Below the pieces are notes generated by a model. It was given only the letters and a program-made list of their open reading frames with translations, had not been told where the DNA came from and made no database searches. From the NCBI GenBank assembly GCA_965212525.1, contig CBDBVC010000025.1, positions 45,060-109,059 on the forward strand: a stretch of DNA of 64,000 bases, given 5' to 3'. The position numbers and the translations under genes were made by a program. This document shows, in pieces, positions 61,393-64,000 of this stretch (positions are counted from its first letter, which is position 1; every line of letters begins with the position of its first letter). This DNA is from SZUA-38 sp965212525 (GTDB taxonomy: Bacteria; Pseudomonadota; Gammaproteobacteria; Xanthomonadales; SZUA-38).

Positions 61393-63742
61393 ATGCCCAA
61401 GCGCCAGGCCAAGACCGCCCCGCAGATGCTTAGCGATCGCCCTGGCACCCTGGCCGACGATCCGCCGCTACCCGATTCCGCTGCCGAGCCCCAGCGCCTG
61501 TCGGTGCTGCTGCCCTTTCCCTTGCCCGGCTGCTACGACTATCTGGCCCTGCCGGAACAAGCGCTGGTGCCGGGCAGCGTGGTGGAGGTGCCGTTGGGTA
61601 GCCGGACCCTGGCTGGCGTGGTCTGGGACGGTCCCCTGGCCGAACAGGCCGGCGCGGCCCCGATTGCCGCTGACCGCCTCAAATCGGTCTTGCGGCTCTA
61701 CCCCGTGCCGCCGCTCACCGAAAAAGCCCGCGCTTTATCGAATGGGTCGCCAATTACTACTGTCTGATGCCCGGGGTGGTTTTGCGCATGGCGCTGAGTT
61801 CCTCCCAGGCGCTGGAGGCCCCGCGCCCGATTACCCTCTATAGCCTCGATGAAAGTTTCGCCGGCACTTCGCTGGAGGCCGACCCGGCGGATTGTCCGGC
61901 CCTGAAGGGGGTAAGGTTGACAGCGGCGCGGCGCCGGGTGCTGCGGGAACTGCAAGACGGCCCTGCCCGTCCCCTGAGCGAACTGGCGGCCGCGGCGGGG
62001 GTTTCCACCTCGGTGGTCAAGGGCTTGGCCGCGGGCGGTTTGGTCGAAGCCCGGCAGGTCGTTCCCCGGCTGGATTTCAAGCCGCCGGCGATCGACCGGC
62101 CGGCCAAGGACTTTTCCACGGACCAGGCCGCGGCCGCCGAACTGCTGGCCGCCGACGTCGGACAAGGCGGCTACAGCGTGACCTTGCTCGATGGGGTCAC
62201 GGGTTCGGGCAAGACCGAGGTCTATTTCGAGGCCTTGGCCGCCGCCCTGCGCCATGGCCGCCAGGTTCTGGTGTTGCTGCCGGAAATCGCCCTTTCGGGC
62301 CCAGTGGCTGGCCCGCTTTGTCGAGCGCTTCGGCGTTGAACCGGCGCTGTGGCATTCCGATGTCGCATCGCCCAAGCGGCGCGCCACCTGGCGGGCGGTG
62401 GCCGAAGGCCGGGCTCCGGTCGTTGTCGGGGGCGCGCTCGGCGCTTTTCCTGCCCTACCAGGATCTCGGGCTGATCGTTGTCGATGAGGAGCAGGATGCC
62501 AGCTTCAAACAGGAAGACGGCGCGGTCTACCATGCCAGGGACATGGCCGTGGTACGCGGCAAGCTGGAGGGGATCCCGATCGTCCTCGCCAGTGCTACAC
62601 CGTCGCTGGAAAGCTACGCCAACGTCGAATGGGGCCGCTATCGGCGCGTCCGGCTACCACAGCGTTTCGGTGTGGCGGACTTCCCGCGGGTCGAACTGGT
62701 TGACCTGCGCAAGCAGCCCCCGCCGCGGCTCGAGGGCGTCTCCGGCGGCTCGGCGCAAAGCTGGCTCTCCCCGCCGCTCAGGGCTGCCATGGCCGAGACC
62801 CTGGAGGCTCGGGATCAGGTCCTCTTGTTCTTGAACCGGCGCGGTTACGCACCCCTGACTCTCTGCCGGCACTGCGGCCACCGCCTGAACTGCCCGCATT
62901 GCACGGCCTGGCTGGTGGAACATCGCCTGGCCCGGCGCCTGCAGTGTCATCACTGTGGATTTCAGACCGGATTGCCGGCCGCCTGCCCGGAATGCGGGGC
63001 CGAGGGCGAGATGGCAGCTTGCGGGCCGGGGGTCGAGCGCCTGGGCGAAGAGGTCGCGCGGCTGTTTCCCGAGGCCCACTGCGCGATCATGGCAAGCGAT
63101 AGCCTGCAGGGCCCGCTGGCGGCCGCCGAGATGGTGCGCGCGATCCAGGCCCGCGAACTGGATGTCGTGATCGGCACGCAGATTGCCGCGAAGGGGCACC
63201 ATTTTCCGCACCTGACCCTGGTCGGCGTGATCGATGCCGATTTGGGGCTCTATGGCGGCGACTTGCGGGCGGGCGAGCGCAGCTATCAGCTTTTGCATCA
63301 GGTCGCGGGCCGCGCCGGCCGGGCGGAAAAGCCGGGCCGCGTGCTGCTGCAGACGGTCGAACCGGAGCATCCGGTCATGCAGGCGATGGTGTCCGGCGAC
63401 CGCGACAGCTTTCTGGCGGTCGAAGCCGGTCAGCGCGAGGCTGCTGGCTTGCCCCCTTACGGGCGTTTGGCGGCAGTTATCCTGTCGGGGCCCGACCCCA
63501 GGCTTCTGGACGATGTTGCCGCGCAACTGGCCCGTCAGGCGCCGCGGGACGAGGCCATTAGCGTGCTGGGGCCAGCGCCGGCGCCCCTGGCGATCCTGCG
63601 CGGTCGTCACCGCCGGCGCTTCCTTATCAAGAGCCGCCGCGACCATCCACCGCAGGCGGCGCTGCGGGACTGGGTCGCAAAGGTCAAGATCCCGAACCAG
63701 ATCAGGCTCCAGATCGACATCGACCCATACAGTTTCCTCTAG
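61393..63742 (+). CDS. priA: Primosomal helicase PriA, several frameshifts
   Basis: About 780 residues once corrected. The N-terminal 3'-DNA-binding domain has RLSVLLPFPLPGCYDYLALP and VPLGSRTLAGVVW. Then come Walker A TGSGKTEVY, DEEQDASFKQEDG (DEEQ Walker B) and SATPSLESY. The zinc cysteines lie in LCRHCGHRLNCPHC, CHHCG and CPECG, and the helicase end QIAAKGHHFPHLTLVGVIDAD plus HQVAGRAGRAEKPG is intact. Shifts near 61730, 62300 and 62440 split it. PriA restarts stalled replication forks. Conservation throughout points to read errors. Confidence 0.92.
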
Positions 63743-63798
63743 AGCATGCTCCGGCCCTATAGAACCATTTGATGGGTCATAGGGCCGGAGCATGCTCT
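63741..63798. repeat. Long perfect inverted repeat at the priA 3' end
   Basis: Two 20-base arms (63741-63760 and 63779-63798) are perfect complements, with an 18-base spacer. The repeat begins inside the priA stop codon. No T run follows, so it is not a standard terminator, though such a hairpin could still stop or stabilise the transcript. It resembles the dispersed palindromic units found after genes in many alphaproteobacteria. Confidence 0.75.
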
Positions 63799-63801
63799 TG
63801 G

Positions 63802-64000
63802 TCAGGCGGCATCGAAGCGCGGAAAAGCGCCATCGGCAGTAGCCTGAATTATTTGCCTCTCTGCCCCGATCAACTCGCCTTGCAACGCCCATATGTCTAT
63901 GATACCACACGCCCGCTCGAGAGTGCGCCGGACAGCTAATACGTAGCGTTTGTCGTGGAAATTCGCCCTCCGAGCGGGGACGTAACAAGAAGAGCGGGGG
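63802..64000 (-). CDS. Unrecognised protein, C-terminal part
   Basis: A frame open to the window edge gives about 65 residues ending with a TGA at 63804-63802. The text RANFHDKRYVLAVRRTLERACGIIDIWALQGELIGAERQIIQ and the end AFPRFDAA look like real helical protein. No family is recognised. It faces priA, with the inverted repeat between the two stops. Confidence 0.4.
   Translation of the reverse strand, partial: PRSSCYVPARRANFHDKRYVLAVRRTLERACGIIDIWALQGELIGAERQIIQATADGAFPRFDAA

Noticed and set aside
62654..63988. A 444-codon open frame antisense to priA.
   Set aside because: It is the mirror of a strongly conserved helicase in GC-rich DNA and shows no family motif; priA explains the sequence.
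1..64000. CRISPR arrays, insertion sequences, prophage genes or rRNA operons.
   Set aside because: No regularly spaced direct repeats, transposase or phage motifs, or conserved rRNA segments were seen on either strand. The only recombinase is the housekeeping XerC.

Overview
The window holds two unlike pieces of bacterial DNA joined near position 37,170. Positions 1 to about 37,170 have moderate GC, clean reading frames and gene content typical of a gammaproteobacterium: a SUF operon headed by an Rrf2 regulator of the gammaproteobacterial type, a TIGR02999-type sigma factor, and secreted proteins ending in a short FxD[G/S]FE tail. Positions 37,170 to 64,000 are clearly GC-richer and look like a Rhodospirillales-type alphaproteobacterium: sucC, mdh, zapE, sdhCDAB, Hsp20 with DUF1150, DUF6494, DUF484 and xerC. 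The join lies inside one open frame that fuses the end of a succinyl-CoA ligase beta fragment to a methyltransferase lacking its N terminus. An assembly chimera is the simplest reading. The right part also carries many one-base frameshifts in conserved genes (sucC, sdhA, sdhB, sdhD, agcS, xerC, priA and others); the left part shows one, in sufC.

Left part, in order: the end of an EF-G paralogue (2-1267); a Wzt-like export ATPase; a methyltransferase; a small secreted helix-hairpin-helix protein; a SUF iron-sulfur operon on the minus strand (regulator-sufB-sufC-sufD-sufS-sufU-Rieske ferredoxin, 10133 down to 4140); an alkyltransferase-like protein and a TerB-like protein; a tyrosine degradation cluster (maiA, hmgA, hppD) with a divergent MarR regulator, and tryptophan 2,3-dioxygenase; two related, unrecognised secreted or anchored proteins (15780-18015); a three-gene 2-oxoacid dehydrogenase operon (18439-21774); a serine hydrolase and a prolyl oligopeptidase. 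Next comes an extracytoplasmic block (25704-36292) with a five-heme cytochrome, several unrecognised secreted proteins and a SpoIID-domain protein, together with an ECF-like sigma factor and a membrane-bound CadC-like regulator.

Right part, in order: TCA-cycle genes (sucC fragment, mdh with a histone-like Lys/Ala tail, then sdhB, sdhA, sdhD and sdhC on the minus strand); zapE and DUF6494; two badly broken genes (GDPD phosphodiesterase and PaiB-like flavoprotein); a 1.6 kb non-coding stretch (46757-48359) with a run of TTCG-loop hairpins, two exact DnaA-box 9-mers and a probable small RNA; Hsp20 and DUF1150; an MBL hydrolase; dihydrolipoyl dehydrogenase; an AraC regulator with an MFS transporter; a second alkyltransferase-like protein; an exported Ntn-type asparaginase with an inserted domain; an Lrp regulator; a universal stress protein with a sodium:amino acid symporter; xerC, DUF484, a transaldolase-like aldolase and priA. 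The window ends with a 20-bp inverted repeat and the 3' end of an unrecognised gene.

No CRISPR array, insertion sequence, prophage, rRNA or tRNA was seen. The least explained material is the left-hand extracytoplasmic block with its shared C-terminal tail, and the hairpin array with the small RNA on the right.
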